Below, in pieces: positions 42,641 through 50,477 of a DNA stretch of 64,000 nucleotides. Both the position numbers and the translations under genes were made by a program. Position 1 is the stretch's first letter, and each line of letters starts with the position of its first letter. The notes under the pieces are model-generated. The model saw only the letters and a program-made list of their open reading frames with translations. It searched no databases and had not been told where the DNA came from. Source of the stretch: Brevundimonas subvibrioides (lineage in GTDB: Bacteria > Pseudomonadota > Alphaproteobacteria > Caulobacterales > Caulobacteraceae); assembly GCA_002280475.1 (NCBI GenBank), contig NCEB01000021.1, positions 1 to 64,000 of the forward strand, read 5' to 3'.

Positions 42641-42660
42641 CGGGCCGCCGAAGCGGCCCG
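42641..42660 (-). terminator. UUCG-capped hairpin directly after lasso precursor 1
   Basis: On the minus strand CGGGCCGC-TTCG-GCGGCCCG forms a perfect eight-pair stem with a C(UUCG)G tetraloop, an extra-stable RNA loop. It starts five bases after the precursor stop. It is most likely an mRNA stabiliser or partial terminator between precursor 1 and the rest of the operon. Confidence 0.55.
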
Positions 42661-42665
42661 TCCGG

Positions 42666-42791
42666 TCATTCGCTGGGCGGAATGGTGTACTTCAGCACCG
42701 GATTCAGCTCGTCGAACTCGCCGCGCGAGACCGCGCGGGTCAGGGTGCGGGCGGACCCGAGGCGCACGAGGCGCGAGGTTTTCTTGGTCAT
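42666..42791 (-). CDS. Lasso peptide precursor 1
   Basis: The 41-residue gene starts at ATG 42791 after a good ribosome site (aggagac); a longer frame to 42854 is not needed. The leader is MTKKTSRLVRLGSARTLTR with the Thr-Arg end. The predicted core has ring segment AVSRGEFDE (Ala1 joined to Glu9; Asp8 is a less likely acceptor because only Glu9 is conserved in the second precursor) and tail LNPVLKYTIPPSE. Lys15/Tyr16 are candidate plug residues. It lies 69 bases after the GntR gene and is followed by a UUCG hairpin. Confidence 0.87.
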   Translation of the reverse strand: MTKKTSRLVRLGSARTLTRAVSRGEFDELNPVLKYTIPPSE

Positions 42792-42860
42792 GGTCGTCTC
42801 CTGTTTTGAAGGTCGACAAAACGTCGACGACGAACCATCAGCGCCGGAAAGCAAATCGAT

Positions 42861-43439
42861 TCAAACTATATTCCGCGTATACTTTGACTGATCTGGATCG
42901 ATACGCCTGACGCGGGACGCGAGACCCGTCGCGGCGATCCGCCAGCGCGCGTAATAGGCCTCGACGTCGCTCGCCGGCTCGGGACCGGCCGCCGCTTCCG
43001 TCGGGCCGTTCAGGCGTCTGAGCGGCGCCAGGCGACGGCGCACGCGAACGAGGCTTTCGATCAAAGGCTGGTTGTCACAGGCGCCGACCAGGTCGTCGAT
43101 CCACGCCTCGACGGACTCATCCGAACCGTCTCGGGGTTGAGTCGCCGGAGCATAGAGCGCTGCAAGCCGGACATGGGCGGCCTCGAGGTCCAGCAAGCCC
43201 AGAACGTCCTCCAGGGGAGCCGCGCGGGTGAAATAACCGAGACCGCGGCGATCCTCGACAAGGCCTTCGCCGCACAGTCGGGACAGGGCTTCCCGCACCG
43301 GGCTGGTGCTCAGGCCGAGCGAAGCGGCGATGTCCACCACGGAGAGGTGCTGTCCGGGAGCCAGGCCGTCCTCGAGCGCGGCGCGCAGGCTGGCGAGCGC
43401 CATGCCGAAGGGATCGCGCTGCCTCACGGCCGCCTCCAA
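42861..43439 (-). CDS. GntR-family transcriptional regulator
   Basis: The 192-residue protein has a GntR winged helix (about residues 12-75: LRAALEDGLAPGQHLSVVDIAASLGLSTSPVREALSRLCGEGLVEDRR) and a short, mostly helical C-terminal domain of the FCD type that is reduced in length. It is the first gene of the minus-strand run that continues with the two lasso precursors, B and C, so it may control them and itself. The effector is unknown; a peptide fragment or degradation product of the lasso peptide would be an attractive but untested ligand. Confidence 0.85.
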   Translation of the reverse strand: MEAAVRQRDPFGMALASLRAALEDGLAPGQHLSVVDIAASLGLSTSPVREALSRLCGEGLVEDRRGLGYFTRAAPLEDVLGLLDLEAAHVRLAALYAPATQPRDGSDESVEAWIDDLVGACDNQPLIESLVRVRRRLAPLRRLNGPTEAAAGPEPASDVEAYYARWRIAATGLASRVRRIDPDQSKYTRNIV

Positions 43440-43515
43440 GCCACGCTGTGATGCAGATCGACGACCGGCATGCTTCGGGTCGATCGTGTCACGCCGCGCC
43501 TCCTATACTGTCGTC

Positions 43516-43530
43516 CGCAAGAAACTTGCG
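43516..43530. promoter_or_regulatory. Palindrome CGCAAG-N3-CTTGCG between gntR and the XRE gene
   Basis: A perfect six-base inverted repeat in the 224-base divergent region between the GntR gene and the XRE-type regulator. The surrounding 100 bases are clearly more AT-rich than the genes. It is a candidate operator for the GntR or XRE protein and hence for the lasso operon. Confidence 0.45.
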
Positions 43531-43663
43531 TCATAGCCGCAGCTTTTATGCTGTTGATCTTTATCGACTTTCATTTGACGCATGGCTGAGTCATTTTTCA
43601 ACCTGTAGGGGTGAACCTAAGTTCGTAACGCGTGATGCCGACGGCGAGGGAGTAAACCGAGAG

Positions 43664-44161
43664 ATGGACGCCCGGCACACCCCGTCGACGAATGCGGTGC
43701 TCTCCTCGAGCCTGCGTCTGATCCGCTCTCACCGGCGGATGCGGTCGATCGACGTCGCTCAGGCCATGAACATGGCGCTTCGGTCCTACGAGCATTTCGA
43801 GTCCGGTGCGGGGCGAATCAACATCGAACGCATTCACCGCTTCGCGGAGGTGACGAACAGCGATCCGCACGGGATTCTCGCGGCCCTCGCCCTCGGGTCC
43901 CCCGCCTTCGCCTTGCGGTGCGCCGACAACAAATTGGCCACCATCCTCGCCGTGGCGCTGCAGGAGTTCGATGAGGAGGCCGGAGACGCCATCGCTGATC
44001 TCGACGCCCGGCCGATCATCAACACCTTCACCAGGATGTTCAGGGATCTCGCGGATCAGTCCGTCAAGCGCGACACCGAGGCAGACGCGTGGCTCGAGCA
44101 ACGGCGGAGCAGACTGTTAGCGCCCGATCGAGAGGACAGCGGGACCAACAACGGCGGCTGA
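43664..44161 (+). CDS. XRE-family helix-turn-helix regulator
   Basis: From ATG 43664 the protein has 165 residues with a Cro/CI-type helix-turn-helix (LRLIRSHRRMRSIDVAQAMNMALRSYEHFESGAGRINIERIHRFAEVTNSDPHGIL in pieces, about residues 15-72) and a helical acidic C-terminus. It is divergent from the gntR-lasso operon. It may be an additional regulator of the lasso locus or belong to the conjugative element that follows. The upstream part of the longer open frame is promoter region. Confidence 0.75.
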   Translation: MDARHTPSTNAVLSSSLRLIRSHRRMRSIDVAQAMNMALRSYEHFESGAGRINIERIHRFAEVTNSDPHGILAALALGSPAFALRCADNKLATILAVALQEFDEEAGDAIADLDARPIINTFTRMFRDLADQSVKRDTEADAWLEQRRSRLLAPDREDSGTNNGG

Positions 44162-44229
44162 GACCGCCCAGCGGTACCCCGTCCCGGTCGTAGAGTTACG
44201 GTGGGAAGGTCCCGGACTGGCGCGCGGCC

Positions 44230-44520
44230 GTGATTTCCCGGCTGGATTCGGTGATGAAAGCGCACCCCTCCCTTTCCGCGGCGTCTTCCGCCCCGGGGCT
44301 CGAGGCCCTGACAGATCGGCAGCGCGAATGCCTGCAACTCGCCGCCACCGGATTGACCTCATCGGGCATCGGCGAACGGCTCGGACTCTCCCCCAGGACA
44401 GTCGATGAGCATCTGATGACGGCCTGCAGCGTCCTCGGCGTGCGGACGCGCATTCAGGCCGTCGCCTGCCTGGCGGTGGCCGCCCGACGCGCCGACGAAC
44501 CCCGCAGCTTCCTACCGTAG
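44230..44520 (+). CDS. Small LuxR-type helix-turn-helix regulator
   Basis: The 96-residue protein (GTG 44230, or ATG 44254 giving MKAHPSLS) is little more than a GerE DNA-binding domain: ALTDRQRECLQLAATGLTSS, IGERLGLSPRTVDEHLMTA and VLGVRTRIQAVACLAV. It lacks a sensor domain. It is the intact relative of the frameshifted copy at 32079-32500; the two flank the lasso locus. Targets are unknown. Confidence 0.78.
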   Translation: MISRLDSVMKAHPSLSAASSAPGLEALTDRQRECLQLAATGLTSSGIGERLGLSPRTVDEHLMTACSVLGVRTRIQAVACLAVAARRADEPRSFLP

Positions 44521-44596
44521 ATCTCCGACGGGGCGCTCGCGGGTCGCCGCCGCCGGCCTGATCCGATGGGATGGCGGCGGTTCCTGGAGGCCCCCC

Positions 44597-45217
44597 ATGC
44601 TCGACCTCGCGTTCGTTCTCGCCCTCTCGCAAAGCTGCGCGCCCTCGGTGGCGCCCCAGACCCTTGCGGCGATCGCGCACGTCGAGAGCCGGTTCGATCC
44701 CTTGGCGATCGGCGTCAATCGCAACGGCGCCCGCCCCGCTCGAGCGCGTAATGCGACGGAGGCCGCGACGACGGCCCGTCGGCTCCTGAGCCGCGGCGCC
44801 AACCTCGATCTCGGGCTGGCCCAGATCAACAGCGACAACCTCGGCTGGCTGGGCCTGACGGTCGAAGACACCTTTGATCCCTGCCTCAACCTGCGGGCCG
44901 CGGCGACGGTCCTTCGCGCGGGCTACCGGCTCGCCGGCGAGACTCCGGCGCATCGTCAGTCCGCCCTGCGCGTCGCCCTGTCCCGCTACAACACCGGGGA
45001 CGCCCGGCGGGGATTCCGCAACGGCTACGTCGCCAAGGTCGAGCAGGCTGCGGTCGACTTGAACCTGGCCGCCCCGCTAGCGGCGACCGCCGTCGAACCG
45101 TCCGACGCGCGCCTTCCAGAACCGTCGCTCCCGAACGCCCCGCCTGCCGCCTGGGACGTGTTCGCGCGCGGGCCCGTGCGGGTCGCCTTTTCCACTTCCG
45201 TCGACCGGAGCCACTGA
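44597..45217 (+). CDS. virB1: VirB1-like lytic transglycosylase
   Basis: The 206-residue protein has a short hydrophobic N-terminus and an SLT domain with IAHVESRFDPLAIGVN (catalytic Glu), LGLAQINSDNLGWLGL and ALSRYNTGD. VirB1 opens peptidoglycan locally so that the conjugation channel can be built. It opens the virB operon and its stop overlaps virB2 by one base (TGATG). Confidence 0.9.
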   Translation: MLDLAFVLALSQSCAPSVAPQTLAAIAHVESRFDPLAIGVNRNGARPARARNATEAATTARRLLSRGANLDLGLAQINSDNLGWLGLTVEDTFDPCLNLRAAATVLRAGYRLAGETPAHRQSALRVALSRYNTGDARRGFRNGYVAKVEQAAVDLNLAAPLAATAVEPSDARLPEPSLPNAPPAAWDVFARGPVRVAFSTSVDRSH

Positions 45218-45528
45218 TGTTTCGTCCCCTGACCCTTTCACCGTTCCCGCGTCACGCCGGTGCTGCGGCCTGCATCGCGCTGGCCGCCACCTGTCTGTCG
45301 GCGCAGCCGGCGCTCGCCTCGGCCAACGTCGAAGGCCTGCTCCAGAACGTCGTCGACATGCTCACGGGCAATACGGCCCGCCTGCTTGCCGTGCTGGCGG
45401 TCGTGGTCGTCGGCATCCTGTGGATGTTCGGCCTGTTCGACCTGCGCCGGGCCGCGATCGTCGTGCTCGGCATCGTCGTGGTCTTCGGCGCGGCCGAGAT
45501 CGTCAATCTGATCACGGGCGGCGCCTGA
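45217..45528 (+). CDS. virB2: VirB2-like pilin
   Basis: A 103-residue protein with a long signal sequence (cleavage near QPALASA) and two helices (RLLAVLAVVVVGILWMFGLF and AAIVVLGIVVVFGAAEIVNLI), the build of VirB2/TrbC pilins. It forms the conjugative pilus. Position between virB1 and virB3 agrees. Confidence 0.88.
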   Translation: MFRPLTLSPFPRHAGAAACIALAATCLSAQPALASANVEGLLQNVVDMLTGNTARLLAVLAVVVVGILWMFGLFDLRRAAIVVLGIVVVFGAAEIVNLITGGA

Positions 45529-45710
45529 TGACGGCCGCCGCGCCCTGGCTGTGGATCGGGTCGGCGTCGGCCTTTCTCGCCCTCTGTCTGATGCTCGGCC
45601 TGAAGCTTATCTCGCCCAAGCGGTTCGCCCAGATCCTCGCCGGTCTCGGCTCGGGGCTGACCATCGGCCTGGCCCTGTCGCGCCTGTCCGCGGGAGGCCC
45701 CCATGGCTGA
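45528..45710 (+). CDS. Small two-helix membrane protein in the virB operon
   Basis: A 60-residue protein starting in an ATGA overlap with virB2, with helices WLWIGSASAFLALCLMLGL and FAQILAGLGSGLTIGLALS. It overlaps virB3 by eight bases. I know no VirB homologue; it sits where standard VirB operons go straight from B2 to B3. It may be a second pilin-like or a channel accessory protein. Confidence 0.65.
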   Translation: MTAAAPWLWIGSASAFLALCLMLGLKLISPKRFAQILAGLGSGLTIGLALSRLSAGGPHG

Positions 45711-46038
45711 CGAACGCCTGACCGAGGATCCGCTGTTCCTGGCCTGCACGCGGCCGGCGATGATCCTGGGCGTGCCCATGGAGGCGATGGGCGTCAACGT
45801 CATCGTGTCGGGCGTCGTCTTCCTCGTCGGCGGCAGCCTGCTCTATCTGCTCGTCGCCCCGGCCCTGCACCTGGTGTTCCGGGCGATCTGCCGGGCCGAC
45901 CACAACGCCTTCCGGCTGCTCTTCGTCTATGTCGACACCAAGGGCCGGTCGCGCAATACGGCGCTCTGGGGCGGGAGCTCGGCGTCGCCCCTCCCCCTGG
46001 TCCGCCGCTATCGTCTGGCGGAGCTGTCCCGTGGCTGA
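45703..46038 (+). CDS. virB3: VirB3-like inner-membrane protein
   Basis: The 111-residue protein has the VirB3/TrbD pattern: LTEDPLFLACTRPAMILGVP, then two helices (MGVNVIVSGVVFLVGGSLLY) and FRAICRADHNAFRLLFVYVDTK. It is needed for pilus assembly with VirB4, whose GTG start lies inside its last codons. Confidence 0.9.
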   Translation: MADERLTEDPLFLACTRPAMILGVPMEAMGVNVIVSGVVFLVGGSLLYLLVAPALHLVFRAICRADHNAFRLLFVYVDTKGRSRNTALWGGSSASPLPLVRRYRLAELSRG

Positions 46039-48406
46039 GGGCGGAGTTGCTCCGGCGCGGCTGCGGCGCGAGGCCGACGCCCGGCCGCACCTGCCCTACG
46101 CCCGTCACGTCTCGGACCATGTGGTGGCGCTCGACAGCGGCGCCCTGATGATGGTGTTCCAGATCGACGGCGCCAGCTTCGAGACCGCCGACGCCCGGGA
46201 CCTCAACGACTGGCACGTCAAGCTCAACCAGGCCTGGCGCAATCTCGCCGACGACCGTCTGGCGGTCTGGCACCATGTGGTGCGACGCCCGGTCGAGCTG
46301 GAGCGCTCGGCCGGCTACCGCTCGGCCTTCGCCGGGGAGCTCGGCGCCCTTTACGACGACCGTGTCGCGGGACGGCGGCTCTGGATCAATGAGCTGTTTG
46401 TCACCCTCGTCCTGCATCCGGGTCGGGACGCCGGCGACCGCGTCGCGGCTTTGGCGAAACGCCTGAAGGCGGCGCGGCGCAACGACGCCGAGGTCGAGTT
46501 CGCCCATATCCAGAGGATCGAGGAGGCCGGGCGCGATCTGGTCCAGTACCTCGGGCGCTATGCGCCGCGCCGTCTGGGTCTCTACGAGCGTGCTGGCCTG
46601 TGGTTCTCAGAACCGATGGAGGTCATGCGGCTGGTCCTGACCGGGCGCCGGTCGTCGGTCCCGATCGTGTTCGGCCACCTCGGTTCGGCGGTCTACACCG
46701 TGCGCGCTATCTTCGGACGCGAGACCCTCGAGCTGCGCGACGCCGCCGAGGCGCGCTACGCCGGCGTCCTGGCCATCAAGGAATACCCGGCCACGACGCG
46801 GCCCGGTCTGTGGGACGAGCTGCTGAGCGTCCGCTTCGGCTTCGTGATCAGCCAGTCCTTCGCCTTCCTGTCCAAGGCCTCGGCCCGCGCGGTGATGGAG
46901 CGCAAGCAGAACCAGATGGTCTCGGCGCGGGACCGCGCGGCCTCGCAGATCACCGGCCTGTCGGACGCGCTCGACGACCTCGTCAGCAACCGCTTCGTCA
47001 TGGGCGAGCACCAGGCCTCGATCCTCGTGCATGGCGACACCCCGTCGGCGCTGGCCGATCACCTGTCCAAGGCCCGCGCCATCCTCGCGGACTCCGGCCT
47101 CGTCGTGGCGCGCGAGGATCTGGGCCTGGAAGCGGCGTTCTGGTCCCAGTTCCCCGGGGCCTTCGCCCGCCGCACCCGGCCGGCCGCGATCACCTCGCGC
47201 AATTTCGCGGCCCTGGCGCCCTTCCATGCCCATCCGGTGGGCAAGGCGCGCGGCAACCACTGGGGCGACGCGGTCGCCGTGCTGCGCACCACGGCCGGCT
47301 CGCCCTTCTGGTTCAACTTCCACGTCGGCGATCTCGGCCACACCTTCATCTGCGGGCCTTCGGGGTCGGGCAAGACCGTGGTCCAGAATTTCATGCTGGC
47401 GCAGCTGGAGCGGTTCGACGCCCAGCAGCTCTTCATCGACAAAGACCGGGGCGCCGAGATCTTCGTGCGCGCCTGCGGCGGGACCTATCTCGCCCTGCGC
47501 AACGGCGAACCGACCGGCTTCGCCCCGTTCAAGGCCCTCGCCCCCAGCCCCGCCAACCGCGCGTTCCTCGTCCGCCTGGTCCGGACCCTCGTCGCGCGGC
47601 CGGACCAAACCCTGACGGTGCCCCAGGCCCGCGCCATCGATCAGGGCGTGGCCGCGCTGGAGGCCCTGCCGCGCGAACGGCGATCCATCGCCGCCCTGCG
47701 CAGCCTGCTCGGCCAGGGCGATGCCGGCGGCGTGGGCGCGCGGCTGGAGCGCTGGCAGCGCGGCGGCCCGCTTGGCTGGGTGCTCGACAATGACGAGGAC
47801 GCCCTCAGCCTGGAGGCCCGCTTCGCCGGTTTCGACATCACCCAGGTGCTCGACCATGACGAGGTCCGTACGCCGGCGATGTTGTATCTGTTCCATCGCA
47901 TCGCCGAGCGGGTCGACGGCCGTCGCCTGGTGCTCGACATCGACGAGTTCTGGAAGGTGCTGGGCGACCCGGCCTTCACGGAACTGGCCCAGGACGGGCT
48001 CAAGACCTGGCGCAAGCAGAACGCCCTGATGGTGTTCGGCACCCAGTCCCCTGCCGACGCCCTGCGCTCCCCGATCGCCCACGCCATCCTCGAACAGTGC
48101 GCGACCAAGATCTTCCTGCCCAACGCCCACGGCCAGGCGCGCGACTACATCGACGGCTTCGGCCTCACCCAGGAGGAGTTCCGACTGGTGCGCGAGGTCC
48201 TGACCCCGGAGTCGCACCGTTTCCTGGTCAAGCAGGGCCACGACAGCGTGGTCGTGGAACTGGACCTGAGCGGCATGGACGACGCCCTGTCGGTCCTGTC
48301 CGGCCGCACCGAAACCACCGCCCTGCTCGACCGCCTCCGCGCCGAGGTCGGCGACGACTACGCGCTGTGGCGCGATCCCTTCCATGACCAGAGGAGGTTC
48401 CTGTGA
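46031..48406 (+). CDS. virB4: VirB4-like conjugation ATPase
   Basis: The start is GTG 46031, eight bases inside virB3. The 791-residue protein has the CagE/TrbE N-terminal domain (LPYARHVSDHVVALDSGALMMVFQ) and a C-terminal ATPase with Walker A GPSGSGKTVVQNF, Walker B LVLDIDEFWKVL and TQSPADALRSP. It powers pilus formation and substrate transfer at the inner membrane. Confidence 0.95.
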   Translation: MAEGGVAPARLRREADARPHLPYARHVSDHVVALDSGALMMVFQIDGASFETADARDLNDWHVKLNQAWRNLADDRLAVWHHVVRRPVELERSAGYRSAFAGELGALYDDRVAGRRLWINELFVTLVLHPGRDAGDRVAALAKRLKAARRNDAEVEFAHIQRIEEAGRDLVQYLGRYAPRRLGLYERAGLWFSEPMEVMRLVLTGRRSSVPIVFGHLGSAVYTVRAIFGRETLELRDAAEARYAGVLAIKEYPATTRPGLWDELLSVRFGFVISQSFAFLSKASARAVMERKQNQMVSARDRAASQITGLSDALDDLVSNRFVMGEHQASILVHGDTPSALADHLSKARAILADSGLVVAREDLGLEAAFWSQFPGAFARRTRPAAITSRNFAALAPFHAHPVGKARGNHWGDAVAVLRTTAGSPFWFNFHVGDLGHTFICGPSGSGKTVVQNFMLAQLERFDAQQLFIDKDRGAEIFVRACGGTYLALRNGEPTGFAPFKALAPSPANRAFLVRLVRTLVARPDQTLTVPQARAIDQGVAALEALPRERRSIAALRSLLGQGDAGGVGARLERWQRGGPLGWVLDNDEDALSLEARFAGFDITQVLDHDEVRTPAMLYLFHRIAERVDGRRLVLDIDEFWKVLGDPAFTELAQDGLKTWRKQNALMVFGTQSPADALRSPIAHAILEQCATKIFLPNAHGQARDYIDGFGLTQEEFRLVREVLTPESHRFLVKQGHDSVVVELDLSGMDDALSVLSGRTETTALLDRLRAEVGDDYALWRDPFHDQRRFL

Positions 48407-49128
48407 GAGCCCGCATTCCCTTCGCCGCCGCCGCCGCCCTCGTCCTCGCCTGCGCGCCGGCCGTCCAGGCGCAGCAGATTGTCCACGACCCCCGGGCCCT
48501 GGCCCAGATGGTCGAGGAGGCCCGCACCACCCTTGAGCAGCTGAGAGCGCTGCAGACCCAGATCGAGCAGGGCCAGCAGCTCTTCGACAGCCTGAACGAT
48601 CTGTCCGGCGTCAACGCCCTGGCCGGCGAGCTCGGCCTGCCGGCGGTGCGCAATCCACTGCCGGACATGCGCGCCTTGCGCGCGGCGGCCGACGGCGATC
48701 TGTCCGCGCTCGGCGATCTGGCCGACCGGGCCGACGCCATCCGCCGCGACACCCGGCTCTACACGCCGCCGGCGGGCGATCCGGGCTCGGCGGAGGCCTA
48801 TTATCGCGACAGTCTCGAGCGCGCCGGCGCGCGGACCGCGCGGGATCTCGCCATCGGCGAAGCCGTCGGCGGCGCGGCGGATCGCCGCCTGCAGGGTTTG
48901 GAGACGCTGCGCTCCGCCCTCGACACCGCGCCCAACGCCCGCGCCGTCATGGACCTGGAAGCCCGTCTCGCGGCCGAACAGGCCCTGATCCAGAACGAGC
49001 AGGTTCGGCTGCAAGGTCTCGCCCTGACCCAGGCGGCCGAGGCGCGCCTCGAGGAGCAGCGCGCCCGGGAACGGGCCGAGGCCGCCCGGGCGGCCCGCAT
49101 GGACGTCTACGAAAGGGCGTTCCGGTGA
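48403..49128 (+). CDS. virB5: VirB5/TrbJ-like minor pilin protein
   Basis: GTG start with a strong site AGGAGG. The 241-residue protein has a signal peptide (cleaved near PAVQAQ) and long coiled helices (LAQMVEEARTTLEQLRALQTQIEQG, later LEARLAAEQALIQNEQVRLQGL), as in TrbJ/VirB5. It is a pilus-tip or adhesion component in the periplasm. The GTGA overlap with virB4 shows coupling. Confidence 0.88.
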   Translation: MRARIPFAAAAALVLACAPAVQAQQIVHDPRALAQMVEEARTTLEQLRALQTQIEQGQQLFDSLNDLSGVNALAGELGLPAVRNPLPDMRALRAAADGDLSALGDLADRADAIRRDTRLYTPPAGDPGSAEAYYRDSLERAGARTARDLAIGEAVGGAADRRLQGLETLRSALDTAPNARAVMDLEARLAAEQALIQNEQVRLQGLALTQAAEARLEEQRARERAEAARAARMDVYERAFR

Positions 49129-49349
49129 AACGGTCCGCGCTGCTCGTCGCTCTCGGCCTCGTCGGCTGCGGGGCGACCGACCGGACCGCTGAAGACTTCG
49201 CCGCCGATCCCGAAGCGGCCGAAGCGGCCGAAGCGGTCGTGGCGGCATGCGACGCCGGCCGCATCAACCACGAATGCGAGGCGGCGCGGCGCGGTCTGGC
49301 CGACGCGCGGCGCGAGGCGCGGATGCGCGCCTATGAGCGGGCCTTCTGA
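49125..49349 (+). CDS. Small lipoprotein, entry-exclusion (TrbK/EexN)-like
   Basis: A 74-residue lipoprotein with lipobox LGLVGCG, then an acidic Ala/Glu region with two Cys (VVAACDAGRINHECEAARRGLADARREARMR in pieces). Placement between virB5 and virB6 and size match EexN/TrbK proteins, which stop the same element entering twice. GTG start overlapping the previous stop. Confidence 0.65.
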   Translation: MKRSALLVALGLVGCGATDRTAEDFAADPEAAEAAEAVVAACDAGRINHECEAARRGLADARREARMRAYERAF

Positions 49350-49360
49350 GGAGCCCGACG

Positions 49361-50281
49361 ATGAGCTTTCGCGTCTTCGAGCCCAGCTACGACTTCATCG
49401 ACGAACGGCTCAACGTCTTCCTCGGCGACCGTCTGTCGTCGGTGATCGCCGAGATCGAGGGACCGCTGCGCATCGCCTTGGTCCTCTATGTCGTGCTCTA
49501 CGGCGTCGCCATCCTGAGGGGCGCGATCAGCGAGCCGGTGATGGACTTCGCGGCGCGGTCGCTGAAGCTGGCCTTCCTGTACTTGCTGGCGACCACGGCC
49601 GCCTATTCGACCTTCGTCACCGAGCCGTTGTTCACCGGCCTGCCCAACGCCCTGACCCGGGCCGTCAGCGGCGCGGATACGCCGAGCGTCGGCGCGGCCT
49701 TCGACCAGTTCTTCGCCTATGCGGCCTGGTTGGGCGAGGACATCTCGCGCGACGGCTCGGCGTTCAATCCCGGGCCCTGGGTGGTTTCGGCGGCCGTCTT
49801 CATCATCGGCGCCCTGGCCGCGGCCCTCGGCTTCGGCGTTGTGCTGGTGGCCAAGCTGGCCCTGGCGCTGCTCGTCACCCTCGGCCCCATCTTCATCGCC
49901 TGCGCCCTGTTCGACGCCACCCGCCGCTTCTTCTTCGGCTGGCTCAGCCAAGCGGTGAACTATCTCGTCCTGTTCGCCCTGATCATCGTCATCTTCCAGC
50001 TGGTCCTGTCGCTCGTGCGCGACCAGTGGGGCGCGATCCAGGGAGCCGACCCGATGATCGGCGGGCTGATCTTCATCGCCCTGTGCCTGCTCGGGGCGAT
50101 CTTCTTTCTGCAGACCCCGGCCATCGCCGCCGGAATCGCGGGCGGCGCCAGCGCCGGCCTCGCCGACTTCGCCAACGCCGCGGCCCTGGGCGGGAGCGGC
50201 TCCGGCCGGTCTCAAGGTCCGCAAGAAGCCAGCCGCCAGCCGCCCAGGGGCGGCGGCGCCATCCGACCGAGAGGCGCCTGA
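49361..50281 (+). CDS. virB6: VirB6/TrbL-like polytopic channel protein
   Basis: The 306-residue protein has at least six helices and the VirB6 start FEPSYDFIDERLNVFLGDRLSSVIAEIEGPLRI, with the central GPIFIACALFDATRRFFFGWLSQAVNYLV motif. It forms part of the inner-membrane pore. The C-terminal 40 residues are Gly/Arg/Pro-rich and cytoplasmic or periplasmic. Confidence 0.9.
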   Translation: MSFRVFEPSYDFIDERLNVFLGDRLSSVIAEIEGPLRIALVLYVVLYGVAILRGAISEPVMDFAARSLKLAFLYLLATTAAYSTFVTEPLFTGLPNALTRAVSGADTPSVGAAFDQFFAYAAWLGEDISRDGSAFNPGPWVVSAAVFIIGALAAALGFGVVLVAKLALALLVTLGPIFIACALFDATRRFFFGWLSQAVNYLVLFALIIVIFQLVLSLVRDQWGAIQGADPMIGGLIFIALCLLGAIFFLQTPAIAAGIAGGASAGLADFANAAALGGSGSGRSQGPQEASRQPPRGGGAIRPRGA

Positions 50282-50282
50282 C

Positions 50283-50477
50283 ATGATCTATCGCTCCCTC
50301 CTGTTCGCCGGCCTGATGCTGCTGGGCGCCTGCGCCCACCGGGGTGATCCGGCGTTGCCGACCTGCGACGGCTCGGCCCGGCGGCCCGCCAATCCCCACG
50401 GATCGGTGCTCGCGCCGCAGACCGATGCCCCATCGGTCCCCGAGGCCGTAAGCTCGGACACGGGAGGCTGCGCATGA
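50283..50477 (+). CDS. VirB7-like small lipoprotein
   Basis: A 64-residue protein with signal and lipobox (LMLLGACAH), a Pro-rich tail and Cys residues near residue 28 and the end (DTGGCA). In size and place, just before virB8, it matches VirB7, the lipoprotein that stabilises VirB9 through a disulfide. Identity rests mainly on position. Confidence 0.6.
   Translation: MIYRSLLFAGLMLLGACAHRGDPALPTCDGSARRPANPHGSVLAPQTDAPSVPEAVSSDTGGCA

Noticed and set aside
42666-42854. Longer 62-residue version of lasso precursor 1.
   Set aside because: The ATG at 42791 has the good ribosome site and gives the same 41-residue length as precursor 2; the extra residues are upstream leader RNA.
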